From Mesorhizobium sp. B2-3-4 (GTDB lineage Bacteria; Pseudomonadota; Alphaproteobacteria; Rhizobiales; Rhizobiaceae): a stretch of 64,000 nucleotides of DNA. The position numbers and the translations under genes were made by a program. The stretch is taken from NCBI RefSeq assembly GCF_006442315.1, contig NZ_VFVY01000001.1:434001-498000 (forward strand). The letters are read 5' to 3'. This document shows, in pieces, positions 32,014 to 39,831 of this stretch. Every line of letters begins with the position of its first letter. Position 1 is the first letter of the stretch. The notes beneath the pieces are model-generated. The model worked only from the letters and a program-made list of their open reading frames with translations. It was not told the origin of the DNA and ran no database searches.

Positions 32014-33900
32014 ATGGCATTGGCATCGACCGCAGGCGCCGCAAGCCGCGGCATGACGCGGGAGGAGAAGAAGGTCATCTTCGCTTCCTCGCTGGGCGCG
32101 GTTTTCGAATGGTACGATTTCTATCTCTACGGCGCGCTGGCGGCCGCGATCGGCGCGACGTTCTTCAATGCGTTTCCTGAAAATACCCGCTACATCTTCA
32201 CGCTGCTGGTCTTTGCCGCCGGCTTCATCGTGCGCCCCTTCGGCGCGCTGGTGTTCGGCCGTATCGGCGATCTCGTCGGCCGCAAATACACGTTTCTCAT
32301 GACCATCCTGATCATGGGCCTGTCGACCTTCCTGGTCGGTCTGCTGCCCGGTTCGGAAAGCTGGGGCATTATGGCGCCCATCCTGCTGATTGCGCTGCGC
32401 ATGCTGCAGGGCCTGGCGCTTGGCGGCGAGTATGGCGGTGCCGCGACCTATGTCGCCGAGCATGCGCCTGACGATCGCCGCGGCTTCTACACGTCGTGGA
32501 TCCAGACGACGGCAACTCTTGGCCTCTTCCTGTCGCTGGTCGTCATCCTGATCGTGCAGAACTCGTTGAGCAAGGATGCTTTCGCGGCCTGGGGCTGGCG
32601 CATTCCGTTCATCGTTTCAGCCGTGCTGCTCGCCATTTCGGTCTGGATCCGGCTGTCGCTTTCGGAATCGCCGACCTTCCTGCGCATGAAGGAGGAGGGC
32701 AAGAGCTCCAAGGCGCCGCTACGGGAAGCCTTCGGCCAGTGGAAGAATGCCAAGATCGCCATCCTGGCGCTGCTCGGCCTGACCGCCGGCCAGGCCGTGG
32801 TCTGGTACAACGGCCAGTTCTACGCCCTGTTCTTCCTGGCCAATGTGCTCAAGGTCGACGCGCAGTCGGTCAACGTCATGATCGCCATCGCGCTGGCGCT
32901 CGGCACGGGCTTCTTCGTCTTCTTCGGCTGGCTGTCCGACAAGATCGGCCGCAAGCCGATCATCATGGCAGGGCTTGCGCTGGCGGTCGTCACCACCTTC
33001 CCGCTGTTCAAGGCGCTGACCTGGGCCGCCAACCCGGCCCTCGCCACCGCGCAACAGAACACGCGGGCGACGGTCACGGCGGCACCTGGAGACTGCAACT
33101 TCCAGTTCAACCCGACCGGAACACGCGTCCCCGTCACGTCCTGCGATATCGCAACCGACTTCCTGTCCAAGAACTCGGTGCCATACGACATCGTCTCGAC
33201 AGCGGCGGCGGGCACGGCGGCAACCGTCAAGATCGGCGATGAAACCGTGACATCCTATGATGCAGCGGCTGCCGGCGACAAGAAGGCCGCAAGCGACGCA
33301 GCGTTCAAGAAGTCGGTCAACATGTCGCTTCAGGATGGCGGCTATCCGCTGAAGCGCGCTACCGCCAAGGTCGCCGACCAGAAGCTCGACGCCTTCATCG
33401 CCGCCAATCCGGAACTGAAGCTCGATGCCGCGACCATCCGTGGCGGCGAGAAGGCGATGGTTCCCGTCGACCAGGCCATCAAGGACAAGCTGCTGACCAA
33501 GGATGAGGCAGCCGGCGCCCCCGAAGTGACCGTCTACAGCATTCCGGCATCGGGTGCGTTCGCCATGTTTGCCGACCCAGCGCAGGTCAACTGGGCCAAG
33601 GTCATCGGCATCCTGTTCATCCTGGTTCTTTATGTGACCATGGTTTACGGGCCGATCGCGGCGATCCTGGTCGAGATGTTCCCGACCCGTATCCGCTACA
33701 GCGGTATGTCGCTGCCCTATCACATCGGCAATGGCTGGTTCGGCGGCCTGTTGCCCGCGATCGTCTTCGCGTTCAGCGCCTACAAGGGCGATATCTACTA
33801 CGGTCTGTGGTATCCGGTGGTGATCGCCGCCATGACGCTGATCATCGGCATGATCTTCGTCAAGGATACGCTCGGCACCGATCTCCAGACCAAGGAATAG
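32014..33900 (+). CDS. MHS-family MFS transporter with a large periplasmic insertion
   Basis: The 628-residue protein resembles the metabolite:H+ symporters (ProP, KgtP, ShiA): FEWYDFYLYGALAA in segment 1, GRIGDLVGRKYTF between segments 2 and 3, LQGLALGGEYGGAATYVAE in segment 4, and GWLSDKIGRK between 8 and 9. Residues about 338-524 interrupt the fold between segments 9 and 10 with a hydrophilic region containing CNFQFNPTGTRVP and a second cysteine (TSCDIA). Topology places it in the periplasm. Typical relatives are about 430-550 residues, so this is an insertion. Substrate unknown. A GGGGAGGACAG site precedes the ATG. Confidence 0.85.
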   Translation: MALASTAGAASRGMTREEKKVIFASSLGAVFEWYDFYLYGALAAAIGATFFNAFPENTRYIFTLLVFAAGFIVRPFGALVFGRIGDLVGRKYTFLMTILIMGLSTFLVGLLPGSESWGIMAPILLIALRMLQGLALGGEYGGAATYVAEHAPDDRRGFYTSWIQTTATLGLFLSLVVILIVQNSLSKDAFAAWGWRIPFIVSAVLLAISVWIRLSLSESPTFLRMKEEGKSSKAPLREAFGQWKNAKIAILALLGLTAGQAVVWYNGQFYALFFLANVLKVDAQSVNVMIAIALALGTGFFVFFGWLSDKIGRKPIIMAGLALAVVTTFPLFKALTWAANPALATAQQNTRATVTAAPGDCNFQFNPTGTRVPVTSCDIATDFLSKNSVPYDIVSTAAAGTAATVKIGDETVTSYDAAAAGDKKAASDAAFKKSVNMSLQDGGYPLKRATAKVADQKLDAFIAANPELKLDAATIRGGEKAMVPVDQAIKDKLLTKDEAAGAPEVTVYSIPASGAFAMFADPAQVNWAKVIGILFILVLYVTMVYGPIAAILVEMFPTRIRYSGMSLPYHIGNGWFGGLLPAIVFAFSAYKGDIYYGLWYPVVIAAMTLIIGMIFVKDTLGTDLQTKE

Positions 33901-33918
33901 GCGATCGGCCGATCCAAA

Positions 33919-33956
33919 CGAAAAGCCCGGCGCGAGCGATCGCGCCGGGCTTTTCG
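33919..33956. terminator. Bidirectional intrinsic terminator
   Basis: A 17-bp perfect stem (arms 33919-33935 and 33940-33956, CGAAAAGCCCGGCGCGA and its complement) closed by a GCGA tetraloop, with A and T tracts on both sides. It lies between the convergent MFS gene and the minus-strand gstI-like gene and can serve both. Confidence 0.95.
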
Positions 33957-33975
33957 TCGAAACGAATGGAGCCGG

Positions 33976-34167
33976 TCAGCTCTTGCGCGGGCTCTCTTCC
34001 TCGACGGCGGCTTGGTGGTACCAGCCGTCAAAGTCTGGGTGCTCACCGCGTAGCGCCGCGAGTTCTGCCGCGAATTTCGCCTTGGCGCCTAAATTTGAGG
34101 CAGACTTGCGCGTTGCAAGCGGGAACATCAGGATTTTCGCCGACGGGGGTGGTTGCGTAATATGCAC
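33976..34167 (-). CDS. gstI: GstI-like translational inhibitor of glutamine synthetase II (DUF2735-type)
   Basis: Read from a GTG at 34167 (GGGAGA ribosome-binding site eight bases before it) the product is 63 residues, with SAKILMFPLATRK near the start and FDGWYHQAAVEEE near the end, a pattern of small rhizobial proteins (DUF2735-type). In Rhizobium leguminosarum a 63-residue GstI is transcribed divergently from glnII and inhibits its translation; this gene has the same place, orientation and length. An upstream ATG at 34206 would give 76 residues but its purine run abuts the codon. Identity is by position and recollection of the family, not alignment. Confidence 0.75.
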   Translation of the reverse strand: MHITQPPPSAKILMFPLATRKSASNLGAKAKFAAELAALRGEHPDFDGWYHQAAVEEESPRKS

Positions 34168-34237
34168 TGCCGGTTCTCCCTGTTTCTCAGGAGCTGGTCG
34201 ATTCATCTCCCGATCAACATAGGTTCTGCGATTCTAT

Positions 34238-34252
34238 TAGGCAATATGCCTA
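34238..34252. promoter_or_regulatory. Palindrome TAGGC-N5-GCCTA near the gstI promoter
   Basis: TAGGC (34238-34242) and GCCTA (34248-34252) flank AATAT. It is 71 bp upstream of the gstI GTG and is the inverse arrangement of the palindrome at 34266. The shared half-site points to one binding factor for both; the factor is not known. Confidence 0.4.
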
Positions 34253-34265
34253 CGAAAAGATCACT

Positions 34266-34288
34266 ATTTGCCTATGATTTAGGCAAAT
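34266..34288. promoter_or_regulatory. Palindromic site in the gstI-glnII intergenic region, NtrC-like geometry
   Basis: ATTTGCCTA (34266-34274) and TAGGCAAAT (34280-34288) are exact reverse complements around TGATT. The half-sites give TGC-N11-GCA, the geometry of NtrC sites, although the inner bases differ from the consensus. Its centre is about 130 bp before the predicted glnII start of transcription, a usual enhancer distance. Repression of gstI from the same site would fit known rhizobial regulation. Confidence 0.5.
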
Positions 34289-34313
34289 TGCATATCTGAA
34301 TGATCCGGACGCA

Positions 34314-34333
34314 TTGCTGAGACGGCTCAGCAA
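34314..34333. promoter_or_regulatory. 20-bp palindrome upstream of the glnII promoter
   Basis: TTGCTGAG (34314-34321) and CTCAGCAA (34326-34333) are exact reverse complements around ACGG. It lies about 85 bp before the predicted glnII transcription start. The half-site spacing is one base longer than in classical NtrC sites, so the factor is uncertain; a second NtrC dimer site or an unrelated regulator are possible. Confidence 0.4.
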
Positions 34334-34381
34334 AATCAACGCCTTGCGATAGCCATTTTGCCGCACCCGCGGAAACCCGAG

Positions 34382-34397
34382 TGGCATACGACTTGCT
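34382..34397 (+). promoter_or_regulatory. Sigma54 promoter of glnII
   Basis: TGGCATACGACTTGCT matches the -24/-12 consensus TGGCAYRNNNNTTGCW at every defined base, with the required 10 bp between GG and GC. It places the start of transcription near 34408 and a leader of about 70 nt. Activation by NtrC under nitrogen limitation is established for glnII in rhizobia. Confidence 0.9.
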
Positions 34398-34478
34398 TTT
34401 TAACCATCGGCAGGCCGGCTTGGTCCGGCCACGCATCGATGTCGCCATGGCGACATCCAAGCAACGAGAGGCACTGGA

Positions 34479-35513
34479 ATGACCAAATACAAGCTCGAGT
34501 ATATCTGGCTGGACGGCTACGCCCCGGCCAATCTTCGCGGCAAGACGCAGATCAAGGAGTTTGCCGAGTTCCCGACGCTCGAGCAGCTGCCGCTGTGGGG
34601 CTTCGATGGCTCGTCCACCAACCAGGCCGAGGGCCGCAGCTCCGACTGCGTGCTGAAGCCGGTCGCGCTCTATCCGGATCCGGCCCGCACCAATGGCGTG
34701 CTCGTCATGTGCGAGGTCATGATGCCCGACGGCGTCACCCCGCATGTATCGAACAGCCGCGCGACCATTCTCGACGACGAAGGCGCCTGGTTCGGCTTCG
34801 AGCAGGAATATTTCTTCTACAAGGACGGCCGCCCGCTCGGCTTCCCGGAGAGCGGCTATCCGGCTCCGCAGGGTCCGTACTACACCGGCGTCGGCTACAA
34901 GAATGTCGGCGACGTTGCCCGCCAGATCGTCGAGGAACACCTTGACCAGTGCCTCGCCGCCGGCATCAACCACGAAGGCATCAACGCCGAAGTGGCCAAG
35001 GGCCAGTGGGAATTCCAGATCTTCGGCAAGGGTTCCAAGCGGGCCGCCGACCAGATGTGGATGGCGCGCTACCTGCTGCTGCGCCTGACCGAGAAGTACG
35101 GCATCGACATCGAATTCCATTGCAAGCCGCTCGGCGACACCGACTGGAACGGCTCGGGCATGCACTGCAACTTCTCCACCACCTACATGCGCGAAATCGG
35201 CGGCAAGGCCTATTTCGAGGCGTTGATGGGGCAGTTCGAGAAGAACCTGATGGAACACATCGCCGTCTATGGTCCCGACAACGACAAGCGCCTGACCGGC
35301 AAGCACGAGACCGCGCCGTGGAACAAGTTTTCCTACGGCGTCGCCGACCGCGGCGCTTCGATCCGCGTGCCGCACTCCTTCGTCAAGAACGACTACAAGG
35401 GCTATCTGGAGGATCGCCGCCCGAACTCGCAGGGCGACCCCTACCAGATCGCTTCCCAGGTCCTGAAGACGATCTCGGAGGTTTCGACCGCCGCTGTCTC
35501 TGCGGCTGCCTGA
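34479..35513 (+). CDS. glnII: Glutamine synthetase type II
   Basis: The 344-residue enzyme makes glutamine from glutamate, ammonia and ATP. It is the eukaryote-like, shorter GSII form: YIWLDGYAPANLRGKTQ at the N-terminus, LPLWGFDGSSTNQAEGRSSD, the metal-binding GFEQEYFFY and the WNGSGMHCNFSTTYMR segment are all present, and the adenylylation region of GSI is absent. Restricted distribution in rhizobia, Frankia and eukaryotes supports the taxonomic guess. An AACGAGAGGCACTGGA site precedes the ATG, and the gene is flanked by a sigma54 promoter and an intrinsic terminator. Confidence 0.97.
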   Translation: MTKYKLEYIWLDGYAPANLRGKTQIKEFAEFPTLEQLPLWGFDGSSTNQAEGRSSDCVLKPVALYPDPARTNGVLVMCEVMMPDGVTPHVSNSRATILDDEGAWFGFEQEYFFYKDGRPLGFPESGYPAPQGPYYTGVGYKNVGDVARQIVEEHLDQCLAAGINHEGINAEVAKGQWEFQIFGKGSKRAADQMWMARYLLLRLTEKYGIDIEFHCKPLGDTDWNGSGMHCNFSTTYMREIGGKAYFEALMGQFEKNLMEHIAVYGPDNDKRLTGKHETAPWNKFSYGVADRGASIRVPHSFVKNDYKGYLEDRRPNSQGDPYQIASQVLKTISEVSTAAVSAAA

Positions 35514-35534
35514 TCGCGACCGCCTTTTGAATGC

Positions 35535-35568
35535 AAAGCCCCGGCGCAACACCCGCCGGGGCTTTTTT
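35535..35568 (+). terminator. Intrinsic terminator of glnII
   Basis: AAAGCCCCGGC (35535-35545) and GCCGGGGCTTT (35555-35565) form an 11-bp stem, followed by TTT. It lies 21 bp after the glnII stop and before the convergent dmpA-like gene. Confidence 0.92.
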
Positions 35569-35605
35569 CATGGCGATTGCCGACCGGGCAGATCGCCTTG
35601 TGCCG

Positions 35606-36772
35606 TCAAGCGCCGATGACGCCACGCGACTTGAGCGATGCCACCAGCTTTTCATGCGGCAGGGCAGGGCTGCGGTTGCCGTCACGGCCGGTCATGTCCT
35701 GGTTGGCGATGAGCGCGTTTAGAACCGCCTCTTCAGCCGCTTGCACGACGGCTGTGTAAAAATCGTCCATGCGACCCCACGGAATGAAATCCATATGGCT
35801 GTAGCTTTGCTCGGTCGGCACCCCTTGCGGAAAGCGGCCGTTGAGCGAATCGGGATTGGCGGTCGAGAAAGCCAGGAAGATGTCGCCTGAAAAATGCGAG
35901 CCGGCGGTACCGGTGCGCGCCAGGCCGAGCGGCACGCGCCGGGCCAGCGCCTTGCATTGTCCGGGCAGGAGCGGTGCGTCGGTGGCCACGATGCCGATGC
36001 AGGAGCCGGCGCCGGTTGGCCCGCCTCTGAAATAGGCCTCCATCGGATTGTCGTTCGCCAGCTCACGCCCAATCGGCGCGCCGGCTACGGTCAGTTCCTG
36101 GCGGGAGCCGAAATTGGCCTGCAGGAAGACGCCGACCGTGTAGGAGCGGTGGCCGTAGTCGACGACCCTCGAGGCCGTGCCCGAGCCGCCCTTGAAGGCG
36201 TAGCAGTTCATGCCGGTGCCGCCGCCGACCGAGCCTTCCTCGACCTGACCGCCAGCGGCTGCGTCGATCGCCGCGATCGCATGATCGACCGTGACATGCG
36301 AGCCGTTGATGTCGTTGAGATAGCCATCCCAGGTCTCGGCCACCACCGGCAGCAGCCACTGATTGGCGATGTCGGGCTTGTGGCGCGCCACCCAGTCGAT
36401 GATGCCGCGATGACAGGGGCCGACCGCATGGGTGTTGGTGATCAGGATCGGCAGGCTGATGCTGCCGGCTTCCTCGATCCACGAAGCGCCGGTCATCTCG
36501 CCATTACCGTTGAAGGAATGATAGCCGGCGGCGCAGGCCACGCCGACGCCCTCGCGGCCCAGCGGCAGGATGGCGGTGACGCCGGTGCGCACCGGTCCCT
36601 GGCCGACAGTGAGTTTGCCTGCGCCCTCGATGAGGGTCGAATAGCCGACGAGCACGCCCTCGACATCGGTGATCGCGCTGTTTGGCCCGGGCGTACCCGG
36701 CAGCGGAATGCCGAGGTCGCGGGCGCGCGGCTTGCCTGTCGGTATGGTGGTCGGGACTGTCCGTTGGCTCAT
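35606..36772 (-). CDS. DmpA/P1-family (S58) aminopeptidase
   Basis: From the ATG at 36772 the product is 388 residues; a longer in-frame start adds 19 residues of poor quality. The family is made as a proenzyme that cleaves itself before a serine that becomes the nucleophile: here Ser257 in GAGSCIGIVATDAPLLPGQ, matching Ser250 of DmpA. NTHAVGPCHRGI and EEGSVGGGTGMNC are also conserved. DmpA-like enzymes release D- or L-amino acids or beta-amino acids from peptides. It follows the TetR gene by 31 bp and is probably co-transcribed with it; a permease is divergent. Confidence 0.9.
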   Translation of the reverse strand: MSQRTVPTTIPTGKPRARDLGIPLPGTPGPNSAITDVEGVLVGYSTLIEGAGKLTVGQGPVRTGVTAILPLGREGVGVACAAGYHSFNGNGEMTGASWIEEAGSISLPILITNTHAVGPCHRGIIDWVARHKPDIANQWLLPVVAETWDGYLNDINGSHVTVDHAIAAIDAAAGGQVEEGSVGGGTGMNCYAFKGGSGTASRVVDYGHRSYTVGVFLQANFGSRQELTVAGAPIGRELANDNPMEAYFRGGPTGAGSCIGIVATDAPLLPGQCKALARRVPLGLARTGTAGSHFSGDIFLAFSTANPDSLNGRFPQGVPTEQSYSHMDFIPWGRMDDFYTAVVQAAEEAVLNALIANQDMTGRDGNRSPALPHEKLVASLKSRGVIGA

Positions 36773-36803
36773 GCTGGAATGTGCTCCGTTGAAATAAGCC
36801 GGC

Positions 36804-37406
36804 TCAGCGAAGGCTGCAGCCGGTGGCAAGCTCGGCGTAGCCGGTCAGGATCGCCAGCGCCGAGGCTTGATCGACCGCCGGCACGACGTTGACGAGATGC
36901 AGGCCCAATCCGTCCTCGAGAACGACCAGGCTGCGGGCGATTGTCTCGCTGGGCGCGTTAAGTTTGAACGCACCGGTGGCCGCACCGGCTTCCAGTATGC
37001 CGACATAGATCGACACCTGCCGCTCGAACAGCGTGATGTGGCGCGCGGCATAGCTTGCGTCGGAGCGCGAATAGGCGCCGAGCTCAAGCAGCAGCCGGCA
37101 GAGCTGATCGTCGGGATCGGTCGGCAGGCCGTTCTCTATCATCGTCTTCAGCCGCGACCGGGGATCCGCGATCTCTGCGACCGACGCCGCCCGCATGGTG
37201 CAGAACCGTTCGACGGCCTTGCGCTGCACGTCGTCCAACAGGTCCTTCAGGCCCGGATAATAATAGAGCAGGGCGCTTGAACTCATCCCTGCCTCGTTGG
37301 CGACATCGCGCAGCGTGACGCCGGCAAGGCCGCGCCTGGCGATCATCGATTCCGCCGCCGCGACGAGGGTGATCCGGCGATCGGTCTGGGTTTTGGGTCG
37401 TCCCAT
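36804..37406 (-). CDS. TetR/AcrR-family regulator
   Basis: The 200-residue protein starts MGRPKTQTDRRITLVAAAE and has the TetR helix-turn-helix LRDVANEAGMSSSALLYYYPGLKDLL at about residues 30-55, then an all-helical ligand-binding region. It is divergent from an APC permease gene and upstream of the DmpA-like peptidase gene. Palindromes directly in front of its start are likely operators, so it probably represses both sides and responds to a peptide or amino acid. The ligand is unknown. Confidence 0.9.
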   Translation of the reverse strand: MGRPKTQTDRRITLVAAAESMIARRGLAGVTLRDVANEAGMSSSALLYYYPGLKDLLDDVQRKAVERFCTMRAASVAEIADPRSRLKTMIENGLPTDPDDQLCRLLLELGAYSRSDASYAARHITLFERQVSIYVGILEAGAATGAFKLNAPSETIARSLVVLEDGLGLHLVNVVPAVDQASALAILTGYAELATGCSLR

Positions 37407-37415
37407 CTCTATTTC

Positions 37416-37430
37416 CTGAATTCAATTCAG
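37416..37430. promoter_or_regulatory. Operator-like palindrome CTGAATT-C-AATTCAG
   Basis: Perfect 7-bp arms around one base, ten bases before the TetR start codon, between the divergent TetR and permease genes. Size and position fit a TetR-type operator. A second palindrome is 14 bp further on. Confidence 0.65.
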
Positions 37431-37443
37431 TTTAAAGCTGGCC

Positions 37444-37457
37444 TGCAAAATTTTGCA
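37444..37457. promoter_or_regulatory. 14-bp palindrome TGCAAAATTTTGCA
   Basis: Perfect palindrome in the TetR-permease intergenic region, about 95 bp before the permease start. It may be a second regulator site or part of the promoter. The two palindromes share no half-site, so different factors are possible. Confidence 0.5.
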
Positions 37458-37553
37458 AGCACCAATACGTCATATTCGTTGACGATGAATGACTCCCTCG
37501 ATAGGTTCCGTTGCGGAGGATAATTTTTATCTTATTAAAAAAAGGGGAGGACA

Positions 37554-38978
37554 ATGTCTACAAACGAAGTGACGACAGGGGCGGCCGACAAGGCCGCGCC
37601 AACCGCCAAGGGACTGGATCGGGCGCTCAACGCGCTCGGCACGCTGATGATCGTGCTGTCGGCCGTGACGCCGGCATCCTCGGTGTTCATCATCGTGCCG
37701 GGCGTCATCGCGCTGGCCGGCACGGGTTCGTTCCTCAGTTTTGTGATCGCCGCCGTGATCGGCCTCTTCATGGCCTTCGTCTATGCCGAACTATCATCGG
37801 CCTATCCGATGGCCGGCGGCGAATACACCATGATCGGCCGCACGCTCGGCCGCTTCTGGGGCTTCGTCACGCTGGTGCTTGTCTTCGTCTCGATCGTGCT
37901 GATCGTGGCCGTCATCGCGCTCGGTGTCGGCACCTATCTCGGTGTGCTCATTCCCAATCTCAGTCCGCAATGGGTTGGCGTGGTGACCATCGCGCTGGCA
38001 GGCGCGGTCGCGGCGATGCGCATCAAGCTCAATGCCTTCGTCACCGGCATTTTCCTCGGCATCGAAATGCTGGCGCTGCTGATCCTGACCGGCCTCGGCT
38101 TTGCCCATGTCGAGCGTCCGCTCTCCAGCCTGTTCAGCTCGCCGCAACTGCTCGATGCCACCACGAACACGCTTGTTCCGGCCTCGGCCGGCATCATCCT
38201 GGCGTCCACCGCTGTCTCGCTGTTTGCCTATAATGGCTATGGCGCGGCCGCCTATTTCGGCGAGGAGACGCATGACGCCCGACGCAACATCGGCAAGGTG
38301 GTGCTCTGGGCATTGGTGATTACCGTCGCGGCCGAACTCATTCCCCTGACGGCGGTATTGCTGGGATCTCCGGATCTTCCGGGTCTGCTCTCGGCGCCCC
38401 AGAAGATCGAGTATTTCCTGGAAGCCCGGGGTGGCCACGCGTTGACGGTTCTGATCAGCCTGGCAATCGCGGTTGCGATCTTCAACGCCGTCATCGCCAT
38501 TATCCTGCAGGCGGCCAGGCTGCTGTTCAGCTCCGGCCGCGATAAAACCTGGTTTGGCCCGATCAACGCCGCCGTCGCCTCGGTCCATGGCAGCTACGCA
38601 TCGCCATGGATCGCCACCATCGTCGTGGCGGTGCTGGCCGCGCTCGCCTGTTTCATCGACATCAACCTGCTGCTGGTGGTCAGCGGCACGTCGCTGGTGG
38701 TGATCTACGCGCTGCTGTGCGTGGCGGTGTTCGCGGGCCGCCGCAACGGCACCACGGCCGGCGGACACTACCGCATGCCGCTGTTTCCGGTCCCGGCCGT
38801 CCTTGCCTTCGTAGCGCTGGTCTACGTCGCCTACCAGAACCTGCTCGATGCAGCCTTCGGACGCCCGAGCCTGATCGCGACGCTGCTGATCATGGCCGTG
38901 GCGGCGATCTACTACGTGCTCGTCCTGGCACGGCGATCCGACTGGAACCTGCATGGCCCCGACGAACTTGCCGGATAG
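37554..38978 (+). CDS. APC-family amino acid permease
   Basis: The 474-residue protein has about twelve hydrophobic segments and APC features: PASSVFIIVPGVIALAGTG in segment 1 and FVYAELSSAYPMAGGEYTMIGRTLG between segments 2 and 3, in parts. An AAAAGGGGAGGACA site precedes the ATG. It is divergent from TetR-dmpA, which suggests it imports the amino acids or short peptides that the peptidase handles. Substrate not determined. An intrinsic terminator follows. Confidence 0.9.
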   Translation: MSTNEVTTGAADKAAPTAKGLDRALNALGTLMIVLSAVTPASSVFIIVPGVIALAGTGSFLSFVIAAVIGLFMAFVYAELSSAYPMAGGEYTMIGRTLGRFWGFVTLVLVFVSIVLIVAVIALGVGTYLGVLIPNLSPQWVGVVTIALAGAVAAMRIKLNAFVTGIFLGIEMLALLILTGLGFAHVERPLSSLFSSPQLLDATTNTLVPASAGIILASTAVSLFAYNGYGAAAYFGEETHDARRNIGKVVLWALVITVAAELIPLTAVLLGSPDLPGLLSAPQKIEYFLEARGGHALTVLISLAIAVAIFNAVIAIILQAARLLFSSGRDKTWFGPINAAVASVHGSYASPWIATIVVAVLAALACFIDINLLLVVSGTSLVVIYALLCVAVFAGRRNGTTAGGHYRMPLFPVPAVLAFVALVYVAYQNLLDAAFGRPSLIATLLIMAVAAIYYVLVLARRSDWNLHGPDELAG

Positions 38979-39008
38979 GCGTCACCCTCCGACGATCTGT
39001 CCCTGCAG

Positions 39009-39037
39009 GAACCCCGGCTTTTGCCGGGGTTCTTTTT
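39009..39037 (+). terminator. Intrinsic terminator of the APC permease gene
   Basis: GAACCCCGGC (39009-39018) and GCCGGGGTTC (39023-39032) form a 10-bp stem with a TTTT loop and a TTTTT tail, 30 bp after the permease stop. Confidence 0.95.
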
Positions 39038-39773
39038 CAGGCGGTATCTTTGACCCGCCCGCGGCTGCGGCGACGCCAAGGCCGAGATCGCCGCCGGCAT
39101 CGGCGCGAGTCTCGCCAACCTCCTGCCCTCACGCTCGCCCGTTTCAGCGAGACTCGCCCGGCGGATACCGCGTCGGCGGTGGCCAGACGGAAAGGCCGAA
39201 GTGCCGGACAAAACGATCGAACGGCAGCGTCCCGAATACCCCCAAAAAAAGTCAAGCTGAAAAGGTCGAGCCAACTTCGACGAATGAACGGGCTTTTGAC
39301 TGGCGTGGCGATGCCGCCATCGATGGCCAGCGTCTCCCGATATGGCAAAAAAGCCCGGAAAACTGCCTGTTTCCGGCTCGTCCGTACACCAACAAACCCT
39401 TGTATAAGCCACTGTTCATACAAGGAAATCGCCGATCCGCGCGATCGCTGCGGTGACGTTGACATATCACGTCACGGTATGCGTATTCGTGGCCATGGGG
39501 TTACGCCAAAGCGATGCTGTTCGAACGGGGCGGGGTTTCTTGAACGACAGCATTGGCGGGGGCGCCGGACGAGCGGGCATTGCAGCCTGAGGCAGTGTAC
39601 CGCTCGCTCCTGGCGATTGATTGCGCTTTGAGCGGTTCGTCGGCGTGCGCTGACGTTCGCCTTCCACCGGCAGGCCGCAGGTTGGGCAAAAGCTAACAAA
39701 TTCCTGAAACCGAAAAGCATCGACCATGTCGCGTGGCTGATCGCGTGCATCCCTCGATGGGCGTTCGGGCAGC
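39038..39773. other. Intergenic region without a supported gene
   Basis: About 740 bp between the permease terminator and the glnA terminator. Open frames here have no recognisable motif, ribosome-binding site or codon bias, so none was called. It contains two inverted repeats: CCTTGTAT/ATACAAGG (39398-39425, 12-bp spacer) and GTGACGT/ACGTCAC (39453-39475, 9-bp spacer). The second overlaps a TTGACA hexamer at 39459. An unannotated small RNA or a gene remnant is possible but unproven. Confidence 0.4.
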
Positions 39774-39809
39774 AAAAAGCCCTTGAAGGGGAGATCCTTC
39801 AAGGGCTTT
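39774..39809 (-). terminator. Intrinsic terminator of glnA
   Basis: AAAGCCCTTGAAGG and CCTTCAAGGGCTTT (39776-39789 and 39796-39809) form a 14-bp stem with a 6-nt loop; on the minus strand it runs into a T-run. It lies 22 bp after the glnA stop. Confidence 0.93.
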
Positions 39810-39831
39810 GCAATCTTATCCCAACCGGCCC

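Noticed and set aside
38953..39456. Small frames after the APC permease
   Set aside because: They start inside the permease gene or read through its terminator and show no coding character.
39467..39802. 111-codon minus-strand frame beside glnA, with a CPTCG motif
   Set aside because: Its first residues read through the glnA terminator hairpin, and no ribosome-binding site or family similarity was seen.
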